From Planctomycetota bacterium (GTDB taxonomy: Bacteria > Planctomycetota > PLA2 > JAEUHO01): a stretch of 43,056 nucleotides of DNA. This document shows, one piece after another, positions 1-9,187 of this stretch. The position numbers and the translations under genes are program-made. Location: contig JADZCA010000085.1 in NCBI GenBank assembly GCA_020851795.1, positions 1 through 43,056 of the forward strand, read 5' to 3'. Every line of letters starts with the position of its first letter. Position 1 is the first letter of the stretch. The notes under the pieces were generated by a model. The model was given only the letters and a program-made list of their open reading frames with translations, was not told the origin of the DNA and made no database searches.

Positions 1-428
1 ATCCCGGCGACGTCGAGGAAGCGCGTCACGAGCGCGAGGCGCCAGCGCCGGTGGAACGCGACCAGGAGGTTGTGCACGATCGCCGCGGGGAGCCCTGCGG
101 CCGACGCCAGTCGCGTCGCACGCTCGGAGGCGGCGCGGCCCGCGCCCGCCACGGCGTCCGTCGGGGCCGCGACGAGCGCGTCCACCGCGGCGCAGGCCGA
201 CGGGTGCGCCGCGATCAGGTCGGCGTACGCGTGCGCCGCGCGCAGGCGGTCGTCGGGGGGCAGGCTCTCCCACAACGCCGCCCACTCACGCGAGCGTGCG
301 AGCACGCCCGCGAGCCCGCCGCCTCGCGTCGCGCGAGCCGAGCCGCGCAGCTCGCCTACGACGTCACGAGGATCGACCCTCGGAGACGCGGCGCCGGCCC
401 CGGGTCCCGCACGGACGACGAACCACAC
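1..428 (-). CDS. Unrecognised protein, N-terminal part only, cut by the window edge
   Basis: An open frame enters from the left edge and reads leftward. The only start codon in this frame before the upstream TAG (near 618) is the GTG at 428. About 142 codons are visible. The stretch from about 280 down to 1 has strongly G/C-ending codons and looks truly coding, with Ala/Arg-rich helical sequence such as AHAYADLIAAHPSACAAVDA and, near the edge, HNLLVAFHRRWRLALVTRF. The first 40 codons have weaker codon bias, so the true start could lie further in. No domain was recognised. A (GATCTCG)n tandem repeat sits about 40 bp upstream of the proposed start, and changes in its copy number would alter the spacing of any promoter there. 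Confidence 0.45.
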   Translation of the reverse strand, partial: MWFVVRAGPGAGAASPRVDPRDVVGELRGSARATRGGGLAGVLARSREWAALWESLPPDDRLRAAHAYADLIAAHPSACAAVDALVAAPTDAVAGAGRAASERATRLASAAGLPAAIVHNLLVAFHRRWRLALVTRFLDVAG

Positions 429-929
429 GCTCGCGTCCGAAGGCCCGCGGAACGGAGACGCTCGACTCGATCTCGGATCTCGGATCTCGGATCTCGGATC
501 TCGGATCTCGGATCTCGGATCTCGGATCTCGGATCTCGGATCCGTCGCGGTGCATCCGCCGGTCTCCCGACCTCGTCCAGGACGAGCCTCTCGCGCTTCC
601 CACCGATCGCGCTACCGCCGGCGTCTGCGGACGACCCCGGCTTTTCAATGGAAATCATACCCCATGCCTGCGGCTCGTGCAAGTGGGACGTTCGACGCAT
701 CCAGCCCTCCGCACCCGACGCTCCCCGACTCGCCGCATCCGGAGCCCGTGCGGGCGAGCCGCCGTGGTCCGGCGCGTCGTGCTCGTGCCGGCGTCCGACC
801 ACGACGGCCTCGTGCGGGCCGTCCGGGAGGCGCTCACGCGCTGACCTGAGCCGGCGGCGACGGGGCGCGGCTTGGCGGTCGCCGCGGAGGCGGCGAGAGT
901 GCGGCGTCCCCCTTCCGCAGAGGACCGCC
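429..929. other. Intergenic region upstream of aspA with no convincing gene
   Basis: Apart from the heptamer repeat this stretch shows mixed codon bias in all frames. Around 640-665 it is more AT-rich than its surroundings. A short plus-strand frame from GTG 764 to a TGA at 844 (27 codons, V-L-V-P-A-S-D-H-D-G-L-V-R-A-V-R-E-A-L) has gene-like codon use. It has no ribosome-binding site or recognisable family and may be a decayed gene end. No RNA gene was seen. Confidence 0.5.
469..542. repeat. Heptamer tandem repeat (GATCTCG)10.6
   Basis: Ten perfect copies of GATCTCG (469-538) are followed by a partial GATC (539-542). There is no interruption or mismatch. Each unit contains a GATC palindrome. 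Because 21 nt make seven codons without a stop, all three frames stay open through it, which explains the repetitive SDLGSRI-type peptide seen in conceptual translation. It lies in a non-coding gap upstream of the partial gene at the left edge. Confidence 0.95.
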
Positions 930-2330
<1,401 letters not shown>

Positions 2331-2380
2331 CCGCCGTCGCCACCCGGACCGGCGTGCGGTCGCGGGCCCGGGCCCGTGCG

Positions 2381-4348
2381 CTACTTCGCCGCCGCCGACG
2401 CAGCGTCGAGGTCGAGCCCCGCGAGGAACGCGTCGAAGGCGGCACGGTCGTCGTCGGCGCCGCCGCCGTCGAAGGCCAGCACGAAGACCGAGTCGCCGTC
2501 GTCCACGACGACCGCGATCCGCCGCGAGCGGGCCCCGTCGCCGACGAGCGCGGGGCGCCCGTCCACGGTCGCGGGCGAGAGCGTCGCGCCGCGCGCGAAC
2601 GTGCGGGCGGCGTCGGCGAGCGTCGTGCGGACCGCGAGGCTGTCGGCGGCGAGGAGCACGCGGCGCTTCGTGCCGTCGGCCGCCGCCGCCGTCCACGTGG
2701 CGAGCCGAGGGGAGAGCCCCTCGGAAGGGCCGCGCACCTCGATCGTCCACCCCGTCGGCGGCGTGACCGAGACACCCCACGCCGCGTTGACGTAGCGCCC
2801 CCCGTCGGCGCGCACGGACGCGTCGTCGAACCGCGTCGTCGTGCCGCCCACGGTCGTCTCGACGACGTCCACGTCGAGGTGGGAGAGGCCCGCGACGAGC
2901 GTGGTGAACTCGCCGCCGTACGTGCCCTCGGCGAGCGCCATGCGCCCGAGCGTGAGGTGCAGCGGGTCGGCGAACCCGTAGCCGAGCGTCGCGTCGAGCG
3001 CGTACCAGCGGCCCTCGACCCAGACCTCCGCCCACGCGTGGCCGCCGAAGATCCCCGTCAGGTACTCGAGTCCCATGACGACCCGCGAGGGGATGCCCGC
3101 CGCCCGGCACATCGCCGCGACGAGCACCGCGTGCTCGGTGCAGTCGCCCTGCCGGTCGCGGCAGACCTCGGCGGCCGAAGCGAAGCCGACGTCGAGCGTC
3201 TTCTTGTCGATCGCGCGGTGGACCCACGTCTCGATCGCCTGCGCAGCCCGCCACGCGTTCGTCTCGGCGCCGACCGCCTCGGCCGCCGCCGCGCGCACGC
3301 CGGCGTCGTCGGCCTGCAGCATCGACGTCGCGGCGAGGAACGGCGCGACGTCCGCGCCCGGCGCGACGAGCGGCCGCGTGCCGCTCGCCCCGGGCGGCGG
3401 GACGACGCGCGCGACCCGGACGAGGACCGAGCCGTCGGCGTCGCGCCGCTCGACGACCTGGCGCTCGTCGGCGAGCGGGGGGAGGGGGCGGTCCGGCGTG
3501 CGACTGCGGACGCGCAGCAGCGCCCCGTCGAGCACGCGGGCGTGCGGGACGAGGTGGCGGGTCGAGATCAGCGTGGGCGCGAAGACCTCCGCCGGCTTGC
3601 CGCCGCCGCGCTCGAGCGCCCGCGCCTGTGTCGTGCGGAACGTCTCGATGCGCATCCCGGCGACGTCGGTGCGCGTCGCGACGGGGTCGCCGTCGGGCGT
3701 CACCCACGACGACGTCGTCAGGGGCATCACGTCGAGGGTCGCGTCCACGCGGACGCGCTTCGCCTTCGTGCCGTCCGCGACCTCGACCTCCTCCGGGCCC
3801 ACCACGGTGGAGGTCGCGACGACGGGCCCGCCGAGGTCCACCTGGAACAGGCGGACCACCGTCTTCGTGCCCGGGGAGAAGCCCGCCTCGGCGACGAGGC
3901 GCTCGGCGCGCCACGGCCCCACGGTCCCCGCGGGCACCGGCACCTTCGCCTCGCGGCGGGCGCCCATCGTCGTCGTCGCGATCGTGGCGACACCGTCGCG
4001 CACCACGACCTCGACGAGGGTCTCCGTCCCCGACATCTTCGAGCGCTTGCGCAACGAGACGAGCGTGCCGTCCTCGCGCTCGACGGTGGTGGACGACTCC
4101 TCGACCGTGAGCGTCGCGCCCAGCCGCGCCATCTCCATGCGCCCTTCGGACGTCGTCTCCACCTGCACGCCGTCGGCGCCGACGACGCGCCGCACGACGG
4201 TGTGGCCGTGCCCGGCGGGCGCGCCCCCGATGCGCACCGCGTCCCACCGGTCGGCGAGCAGGGTCGGCTCGTCCGCGCCGACGCCGCGTGGGGCGACGAG
4301 CCCGAGGGACGAGACGAACCCGACCGCGACGAGGACGCTCCAACGCAC
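2381..4348 (-). CDS. Secreted transglutaminase-like cysteine protease-fold protein
   Basis: A 655-residue protein starting at a GTG with a perfect GGAGG six nt upstream. The N-terminus (RWSVLVAVGFVSSLGLVAP) is a signal peptide. The middle third is a beta-rich domain of unknown type. From about residue 370 lies a transglutaminase-core domain with the expected catalytic residues: Cys about 403 in GDCTEHA, His in GGHAWAEVW and Asp in YALDATLG. Domains of this family act as peptidases, transglutaminases or amidases, and the substrate cannot be told here. The last 170 residues form another beta-rich segment. A second transglutaminase-like gene lies at 20693-22297, but the two differ in layout. The family call is firm; the activity is not. 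Confidence 0.88.
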   Translation of the reverse strand: MRWSVLVAVGFVSSLGLVAPRGVGADEPTLLADRWDAVRIGGAPAGHGHTVVRRVVGADGVQVETTSEGRMEMARLGATLTVEESSTTVEREDGTLVSLRKRSKMSGTETLVEVVVRDGVATIATTTMGARREAKVPVPAGTVGPWRAERLVAEAGFSPGTKTVVRLFQVDLGGPVVATSTVVGPEEVEVADGTKAKRVRVDATLDVMPLTTSSWVTPDGDPVATRTDVAGMRIETFRTTQARALERGGGKPAEVFAPTLISTRHLVPHARVLDGALLRVRSRTPDRPLPPLADERQVVERRDADGSVLVRVARVVPPPGASGTRPLVAPGADVAPFLAATSMLQADDAGVRAAAAEAVGAETNAWRAAQAIETWVHRAIDKKTLDVGFASAAEVCRDRQGDCTEHAVLVAAMCRAAGIPSRVVMGLEYLTGIFGGHAWAEVWVEGRWYALDATLGYGFADPLHLTLGRMALAEGTYGGEFTTLVAGLSHLDVDVVETTVGGTTTRFDDASVRADGGRYVNAAWGVSVTPPTGWTIEVRGPSEGLSPRLATWTAAAADGTKRRVLLAADSLAVRTTLADAARTFARGATLSPATVDGRPALVGDGARSRRIAVVVDDGDSVFVLAFDGGGADDDRAAFDAFLAGLDLDAASAAAK

Positions 4349-4440
4349 GGGACACCTCCGGGCGCCCATCCTCGACGACCGCGTCGGGGTCCGCCACCCC
4401 CGACGCGCCCGGCGCGCCGGGGCGTGGACCCGCGGGCGCG

Positions 4441-4446
4441 TAGGAT
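4441..4446 (+). promoter_or_regulatory. -10 element (TAGGAT) for the PPK2 gene
   Basis: TAGGAT lies 26 nt before the GTG start, in the 124-bp divergent gap between the transglutaminase and PPK2 genes. It matches the TA(G/C)G(C/A)T hexamer seen upstream of many genes here. No good -35 was found. Confidence 0.5.
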
Positions 4447-4472
4447 GCGCTCCCCGCCCCCGGAGCCGTCCC

Positions 4473-5411
4473 GTGCCGAAGCACCTGCTCGCCGACCTCG
4501 ACCGCCTCGACTTCGACGAGGTCGTGGACCGCTGCCGCCGCGTCTCCGAGCCGTTCCGCGTGACGGACGGCAAGGGCTTCCGCCTCAGGGACGTGGACCC
4601 CGACGACACGCTCGGGCTCCGCGACGACGACAAGGAGCGCAGCGAGGCCGCGCTCGCGGTCGGCGTGCGCACGCTCGCGCGGCTGCAGGACGTGCTCTAC
4701 GCGCAGGACCGCTGGGCGCTGCTGCTCGTCGTGCAGGCGATGGACGCGGCCGGCAAGGACGGCGTGGTCAAGCACGTGATGTCGGGCGTCAACCCGCAGG
4801 GCTGCCAGGTGCACTCCTTCAAGGTCCCGTCGAGCGAGGAGCTCGACCACGACTGGATGTGGCGCTGCGTCCAGCGCCTCCCCAACCGCGGCAACATCGG
4901 GATCTTCAACCGCAGCTGGTACGAGGAGACGCTCGTCGTCCGCGTGCACCCGGAGATCCTCGCCAGCCAGAAGCTGCCGAAGTCGCTCGTGACCGACGCG
5001 ATCTGGGACGAGCGCTTCCAGGACATCCGCGCGTTCGAGCGCTACCTCGCGCGCAACGGCACCGTCGTGCGCAAGTTCATGCTCCACGTCTCGAAGAAGG
5101 AGCAGCGCCGCCGCTTCCTCGACCGCATCGCCGACCCCGACCGGCGCTGGAAGTTCGCACTCGGCGACGTGAAGGAGCGCGGGCACTGGGACGCCTACAT
5201 GGAGGCGTACGAGGACGCCGTCCGCTCGACGGCGACCGAGCACGCGCCGTGGTACGTCGTCCCCGCCGACCACAAGTGGTTCACCCGGCTCGTGGTCGCG
5301 GCCGCGACGATCGTGACGCTCGCCGACCTCGACCTCGCCTACCCGGAGGTGGACGCCGTCAAGAAGCGGGACCTAGAGACGGCCCGGCGCCTGCTCGCGA
5401 AGAAGGCGTAG
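4473..5411 (+). CDS. ppk2: Polyphosphate kinase 2 (class I PPK2)
   Basis: Transfers phosphate between inorganic polyphosphate and nucleotides, most often making ATP or GTP from the diphosphate. The 312 residues match a single-domain class I enzyme. Visible motifs are the Walker A-like MDAAGKDGVVKHV at residue 90, the lid/Walker B region NRGNIGIFNRSWYEE, then KFMLHVSKKEQ, DVKERGHWDAY and HAPWYVVPADHKW near the C-terminus. The GTG start is chosen because GGAG lies about 7 nt upstream and the family begins close to this point. It may belong with the phosphate theme of this part of the window (Pho-like boxes, metallophosphoesterases), although no Pho-like box was seen directly upstream. Confidence 0.94.
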   Translation: MPKHLLADLDRLDFDEVVDRCRRVSEPFRVTDGKGFRLRDVDPDDTLGLRDDDKERSEAALAVGVRTLARLQDVLYAQDRWALLLVVQAMDAAGKDGVVKHVMSGVNPQGCQVHSFKVPSSEELDHDWMWRCVQRLPNRGNIGIFNRSWYEETLVVRVHPEILASQKLPKSLVTDAIWDERFQDIRAFERYLARNGTVVRKFMLHVSKKEQRRRFLDRIADPDRRWKFALGDVKERGHWDAYMEAYEDAVRSTATEHAPWYVVPADHKWFTRLVVAAATIVTLADLDLAYPEVDAVKKRDLETARRLLAKKA

Positions 5412-5425
5412 GCCGGGGAGCCCGC

Positions 5426-5456
5426 GAGCCGACGAGGTCGGGGCCCGGGGGGCAGC
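5426..5456. repeat. Intergenic dispersed repeat (shared with 35272-35292)
   Basis: The first 21 nt, beginning CGAGCCGACGAGGTCGGG, are identical to 35272-35292. They run directly into CGGGGCCCGGGG (5440-5451), a variant of the G+C-rich palindromic repeat found in other gaps. The element lies just after the PPK2 stop. Confidence 0.7.
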
Positions 5457-5467
5457 CGGCGGCGCGA

Positions 5468-5485
5468 CTCTCATCGTCCTCTCAT
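5468..5485 (+). promoter_or_regulatory. Pho-box-like direct repeat upstream of the YHYH gene
   Basis: Two perfect CTCTCAT heptamers start 11 bp apart (5468-5474 and 5479-5485), 42 bp before the ATG. The E. coli PhoB box is two CTGTCAT repeats with the same 11-bp period, so this differs by one base per half-site. The same arrangement occurs at 14740-14757. Binding by a PhoB-type regulator is inferred. Confidence 0.6.
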
Positions 5486-5526
5486 GGGGTGGCCGCACCG
5501 TGGCGGTCCCGACCGGAGCCCCCCCC

Positions 5527-7518
5527 ATGCGCCTCCCCCTCCGCCGTCGGACCGTGGTCGCCGCGGTCCTGCTCCCGTGCGCCGCGCTCGCCGCCGTCGC
5601 CGTCGCCAAGGACGCCGCGTCGAAGGCGGACGCGTTCCGCCGCTTCGCGCCGAAGGTGCGCACCCACAGCGACCACGACCACTTGCACGTCGAGAGCGAC
5701 GGGATGCCCGACCACCCGATGATGGTGGGGATCACCGCGTGGCAGCAGCAGGTGCCGCTGCCGCAGCCCTACGTCGGCGAGAACGCGTGGCGGATCCCGC
5801 TCGAGCCCAAGCCGGCGGCGGACCCGCTCTCGGCCAAGAGCCACTTCTTCCGCGGGGCGATCGCGATCGCCGTCAACGGCGTGCCCATCTTCAACCCGAT
5901 CAAGAACGACGGGAAGACCGACACGTTCCTCGCGGGCGAGCTCGACGAGTTCGGCGGCCACGCGGGCCGCGCCGACGACTATCACTACCACGTCGCGCCG
6001 GTCTTCCTGGCCGAGGGCGACCCTTCCAAGCCCGTGGCCTTCGCGCTCGACGGGTACCCCATCTACGGCTACACGGAGCCCGACGGGTCGCCGGTGCGCG
6101 CGCTGGACGCGATGAACGGCCACGAGGATGCGACGCTGGGCTACCACTACCACGCGACCCGCACGTACCCCTACCTCAACGGCGGCTTCCACGGCGAGGT
6201 CGTCGAGCGCGAGGGGCAGGTGGACCCGCAGCCGCACGCGCACCCCGTGCGCGAGGCGACGTCGCCGCTCCCCGGAGCGCGCATCACCGGGTTCCAGACC
6301 AGCGCCGACGGCAGGACGCGGACGGTCGCCTACGAGCGCGACGGCAAGAAGGGCTCCGTGGTCTACGTGCAGCAGCCCGACGGGTCGGTCGAGTTCACGT
6401 TCTCGAACCCGGACGGCACCCGACGCACGCAGACCTACCGGCCCGGCGACAAGGCCCCGCGCGACGGGGAGCGCCCGCCGCGCGAGGGCGAGCGCCCGCC
6501 GCGTGGCGAGGACGGACGTCGCGGCGCCGCGCCCGAGGGCGCCCGCCCGCCGCGCGACGGTGCGCCCGCGGACGGCGCGCGCCGTCCGTGGCTCGAGGTG
6601 CACTTCGCCGAGATCGACGCGGACCGCGACGGCGTGCTCACGAAGGCGGAGATGGACGCCGAGGTCTCGACGACCTTCCGCGGCTACGACCGCGACGGCG
6701 ACGGCCGCGCGACGACGGCCGAGCGCAGCGGCGCCGGCGTCCGCACGGCGATGGGCGGCTTCGTCCAGCAGCACGCCTCGGAGTGCGACGCCGACGGCGA
6801 CGGCGGGATGACGGCGGCGGAGCTGGCCGCCGTCGCGGCGCGCATGTTCGAGCGCGCCGACCGCGACGGCGACCGGCGGGTCACGCGCGACGAGCTCGCC
6901 GCCACGGGCGGCGGGCGCCGCGGGCGGGACGCGCCGCCGACGGGGACGGCGCCGGGCGCCGACCCCCGCAAGCCCACCGCCGCCGACACGATTCGCGGCG
7001 CGGTCTACGCCGACAACTGGTTCCTCCTCTACGTCAACGGCAAGCCCGTGGCGGTGGACCCGATCGACTTCCTCCCGCACAACGTCGTGACGCTCGACCT
7101 GCTGCCGGAGTACCCGATGACGATCGCGGTGCTCGCCAAGGACAACGCCGACCCGCGGACCGGGCTCGAGTACGGCGACCGGATCGGCGACGCGGGGTTC
7201 ATCCTCAAGTTCGCCGACGGCACGGTGACGGACGCGACGTGGAAGGCGAAGTGCTTCGCGCGCGGCCCGGTCGGTCGTGACGTGCGCGCGCCCCGCGTCG
7301 AGGCCGAGCCGCTGCCCGCGGACTGGTTCGCGGTGGACTTCGACGACCGGGCGTGGGGTGCCGCGACGGAGCACTCGATCGACGCGGTGCGCCCGCCCGA
7401 CGCGCTCGCCGCGCACGACTTCGCCGGCGCGAAGTTCATCTGGACCGAGGACCTCGCCCTCGACAACACCGTCGTCTTCCGCACGCGAGTCGAGAGACCC
7501 GGCTGGAAGCCTCGCTAG
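5527..7518 (+). CDS. Secreted YHYH-domain protein with four EF-hand loops
   Basis: A 663-residue exported protein with a signal peptide at residues 1-24. GGAG lies 8 nt before the ATG. Residues about 40-230 are a YHYH domain, with the two diagnostic motifs DDYHYHV (about 151) and YHYHATR (about 206). The function of this family is unknown. A Pro/Arg-rich linker with RPPRxGE repeats follows (about 318-355). Four EF-hand calcium loops come next: DADRDGVLTKAE (about 363), DRDGDGRATTAE (about 387), DADGDGGMTAAE (about 420) and DRDGDRRVTRDE (about 444). The C-terminal 160 residues form a beta-sandwich-like domain (NWFLLYVNGKPV). The Pho-like box upstream suggests induction by phosphate starvation. 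Calcium binding is likely from the motifs; the ligand of the YHYH domain is not known. Confidence 0.88.
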   Translation: MRLPLRRRTVVAAVLLPCAALAAVAVAKDAASKADAFRRFAPKVRTHSDHDHLHVESDGMPDHPMMVGITAWQQQVPLPQPYVGENAWRIPLEPKPAADPLSAKSHFFRGAIAIAVNGVPIFNPIKNDGKTDTFLAGELDEFGGHAGRADDYHYHVAPVFLAEGDPSKPVAFALDGYPIYGYTEPDGSPVRALDAMNGHEDATLGYHYHATRTYPYLNGGFHGEVVEREGQVDPQPHAHPVREATSPLPGARITGFQTSADGRTRTVAYERDGKKGSVVYVQQPDGSVEFTFSNPDGTRRTQTYRPGDKAPRDGERPPREGERPPRGEDGRRGAAPEGARPPRDGAPADGARRPWLEVHFAEIDADRDGVLTKAEMDAEVSTTFRGYDRDGDGRATTAERSGAGVRTAMGGFVQQHASECDADGDGGMTAAELAAVAARMFERADRDGDRRVTRDELAATGGGRRGRDAPPTGTAPGADPRKPTAADTIRGAVYADNWFLLYVNGKPVAVDPIDFLPHNVVTLDLLPEYPMTIAVLAKDNADPRTGLEYGDRIGDAGFILKFADGTVTDATWKAKCFARGPVGRDVRAPRVEAEPLPADWFAVDFDDRAWGAATEHSIDAVRPPDALAAHDFAGAKFIWTEDLALDNTVVFRTRVERPGWKPR

Positions 7519-7564
7519 TCGACCTCGACGTGCGTGGCGCCCCGTCGCGCGGACCTCGCCCCGC

Positions 7565-7584
7565 GGCGCGGGCCCCGGGGCGAC
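7565..7584 (-). repeat. G+C-rich palindromic dispersed repeat, exact copy 1
   Basis: Reads GTCGCCCCGGGGCCCGCGCC on the minus strand and is identical to 10165-10184 and 25042-25061. It sits between the convergent ends of the YHYH gene and hipA. The internal GCCCCGGGGC is self-complementary. It could serve as a bidirectional transcription stop or be a REP-like element. Confidence 0.75.
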
Positions 7585-7586
7585 CG

Positions 7587-8807
7587 TCAGCCGCTCGCGA
7601 GCCGACGGCGGTTGCGGAGCTCGGTCGCGAGACGGCGGGTCGTGTTCGCGTCGAAGGGGAGCGCGCCCTCGCGCACCTCGTCCACGAGCGACGAGGTCTT
7701 CTCGAGCAGCTCGTCGAGCGACGACACGGCGGCACGTTCCGCGAGGCCGATCGCGTCGGCGAACGCGAGCCAGTGCCGCCGAGAGAGCCCCGTCGTCCGC
7801 CCGTGGACGGTCATCGCCATCGACGTGTCGCCGTACGGCACGGTGGACGGGAGGTCGTACGCGGGGGCGACGCGCCACTCCCCGTCGGTCCCCTCGAGGA
7901 CCGAGAGGTTCTTGGCGTGCAGGTCGCCGTTCCCGGAGAGCCAGGCGAAGACGAACTGCCGGAACAACGTGCGCAGCGCCGGCGCGCGGGCGGCGCACCG
8001 TCCCGCGAGCGCGGTCACGGCCGCCTCCGCGGTGAGGGCGTACTTGTCCGCCGGCCACCGCCCGAGCACCTGGCAAGCGTCCTCGCACGCGAGCGAGACG
8101 ACGCCGCCGTCGGGCCCGCGCACGCGGTCGAACCGGCGCACCAGCAGCCCCGCGCGGCCGTCGGCATCGTGGACCACTTCGGCGTCCACGACGGCCAGCC
8201 CCGCTCCGCGAGCGCGTCGGAGGAAGTAGGCCTCGTTCGCGACGAGATGGCGGTACTCGGGCGGGTCGAGCTTGAGCAGGTGCCGCTCGTGCGCACGGAC
8301 GACGGGCAGCGAGAGGACGGCGGCCGACACCTTGTCCTGGGCGCCGGGGATCGCGACGGGGTCCACGATGCCGGCCTGCGCCAGCAGCGCGGCGAACCGC
8401 TGCTCGTTCCACGCCCCGCGCACCTCGACGAGCGGGACCGGTGGGACGGGGGGGCGTCCCTCGGGCACGACCTGGACGTCGCCGACGGTGTCCGCGCCGA
8501 CGGCGAGCAGCAGCGACAGCTCGTCGTCGGCGGACGTCTTCACCGTCCGCCGCAGGTTGGAGAGTCGACGTCCCTCGGGCAGGAGCCCCGCGAAGAACGG
8601 GGGAACGGCCCCGGCCGACGTGCGGACGACACCGGGCACCACCGGCAGCGTGGACGCCACCGCGGGTCCGCCCGCCTCCACGTACTCGGGGAGGTAGGCG
8701 AACTCGACGGCCCCACCCTCGCGGCGAAGCCGCGCCGCCCGCCGGCGACGCTTCCAGACGTCCGCCGTCGTGACGGCGCGCAGCCGCTCGAGGTCCGCGG
8801 GGCTCAC
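7587..8807 (-). CDS. hipA: HipA-family serine/threonine kinase, autophosphorylation serine replaced
   Basis: A 406-residue kinase of the HipA toxin family. The GTG start overlaps the stop of the HTH gene (GTGA), giving translational coupling as in hipBA operons. The N-terminal subdomain has FFAGLLPEGRRL. The P-loop-like motif is PGAQDK (residues 154-159). Catalytic motifs GNGDLHAKNLS (Asp and Asn) and APAYDLPST (metal-binding Asp) are intact. The residue matching E. coli HipA Ser150, just before VAGAQEKT, is Ala152 here, so the known autophosphorylation switch appears absent. Family members phosphorylate targets such as glutamyl-tRNA synthetase or act in DNA metabolism; the target here is unknown. 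Confidence 0.9.
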   Translation of the reverse strand: MSPADLERLRAVTTADVWKRRRRAARLRREGGAVEFAYLPEYVEAGGPAVASTLPVVPGVVRTSAGAVPPFFAGLLPEGRRLSNLRRTVKTSADDELSLLLAVGADTVGDVQVVPEGRPPVPPVPLVEVRGAWNEQRFAALLAQAGIVDPVAIPGAQDKVSAAVLSLPVVRAHERHLLKLDPPEYRHLVANEAYFLRRARGAGLAVVDAEVVHDADGRAGLLVRRFDRVRGPDGGVVSLACEDACQVLGRWPADKYALTAEAAVTALAGRCAARAPALRTLFRQFVFAWLSGNGDLHAKNLSVLEGTDGEWRVAPAYDLPSTVPYGDTSMAMTVHGRTTGLSRRHWLAFADAIGLAERAAVSSLDELLEKTSSLVDEVREGALPFDANTTRRLATELRNRRRLASG

Positions 8808-9052
8808 GGCACCGTCCGTCGCACGAGGCGCAGCTCGAGCCCCAGCGCGTCGAGCACCGCCGTCACCTTGTCGAGCCGCACCGTCCCCTTGCCCGTCTCG
8901 AGCGCGCGGACGAACCGCGACGAGCAGCCGGCGAGCTCCGCCAGCGCCTCCTGCGTGAGCGCGAGGTCGCGACGACGGCGACGCACGTCGGCCCCCACGC
9001 CCCGGTCCGGGACGTCGAGAGGAGCGGAACGATCGCGCCGATTCTTGTTCAT
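8804..9052 (-). CDS. hipB: HipB-like helix-turn-helix repressor / antitoxin
   Basis: An 82-residue Xre/Cro-type DNA-binding protein. The HTH reads LTQEALAELAGCSSRFVRALETGK, followed by VRLDKVTAVLDALGL, typical of HipB partners. It is expected to bind HipA and repress its own promoter. The ATG at 9052 is preferred because a TATCCT -10 lies 9 nt upstream, consistent with a leaderless mRNA. An alternative GTG at 8998 would remove the charged N-terminal tail. Three matching palindromes (9025-9040, 9086-9101, 9147-9162) around the start are the likely binding sites. The middle one covers the expected -35 region. Confidence 0.85.
   Translation of the reverse strand: MNKNRRDRSAPLDVPDRGVGADVRRRRRDLALTQEALAELAGCSSRFVRALETGKGTVRLDKVTAVLDALGLELRLVRRTVP
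9025..9040. promoter_or_regulatory. Candidate HipB operator O1 (within the hipB 5' coding end)
   Basis: CGGAACGATCGCGCCG, an imperfect palindrome of the form CGGNACGATCGTNCCG. It lies about 15-30 bp downstream of the inferred transcription start. Its start is 61 bp from that of the next copy. Confidence 0.6.
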
Positions 9053-9061
9053 CGCCGCCCG

Positions 9062-9067
9062 AGGATA
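9062..9067 (-). promoter_or_regulatory. -10 element (TATCCT) of hipBA, leaderless spacing
   Basis: TATCCT on the minus strand ends 9 nt before the hipB ATG, and no ribosome-binding site intervenes. The expected -35 position falls on operator O2. Confidence 0.5.
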
Positions 9068-9085
9068 GCCCCACGAGCGGTGAAA

Positions 9086-9101
9086 CGGCACGATCGTTCC
9101 G
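9086..9101. promoter_or_regulatory. Candidate HipB operator O2
   Basis: CGGCACGATCGTTCCG, identical to O3 and the near-reverse complement of O1. It is palindromic apart from one position in each half. It overlaps the expected -35 region of hipB, as an autorepressor site should. Confidence 0.7.
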
Positions 9102-9146
9102 AATTTGCCCGAACGGAGTCCCCCGGGGGGCCCGCGGAGCCGAAAT

Positions 9147-9162
9147 CGGCACGATCGTTCCG
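9147..9162. promoter_or_regulatory. Candidate HipB operator O3
   Basis: CGGCACGATCGTTCCG, the same 16 nt as O2, placed exactly 61 bp further upstream. It lies between the end of the phosphotransferase gene and hipB. The equal spacing suggests cooperative or looping binding. Confidence 0.65.
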
Positions 9163-9187
9163 ATTGCCGCCGCGTGTGCCGCGAGCT

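Noticed and set aside
469..542. Heptamer array considered as a CRISPR array
   Set aside because: Units are 7 nt with no spacers, and no cas gene is present.
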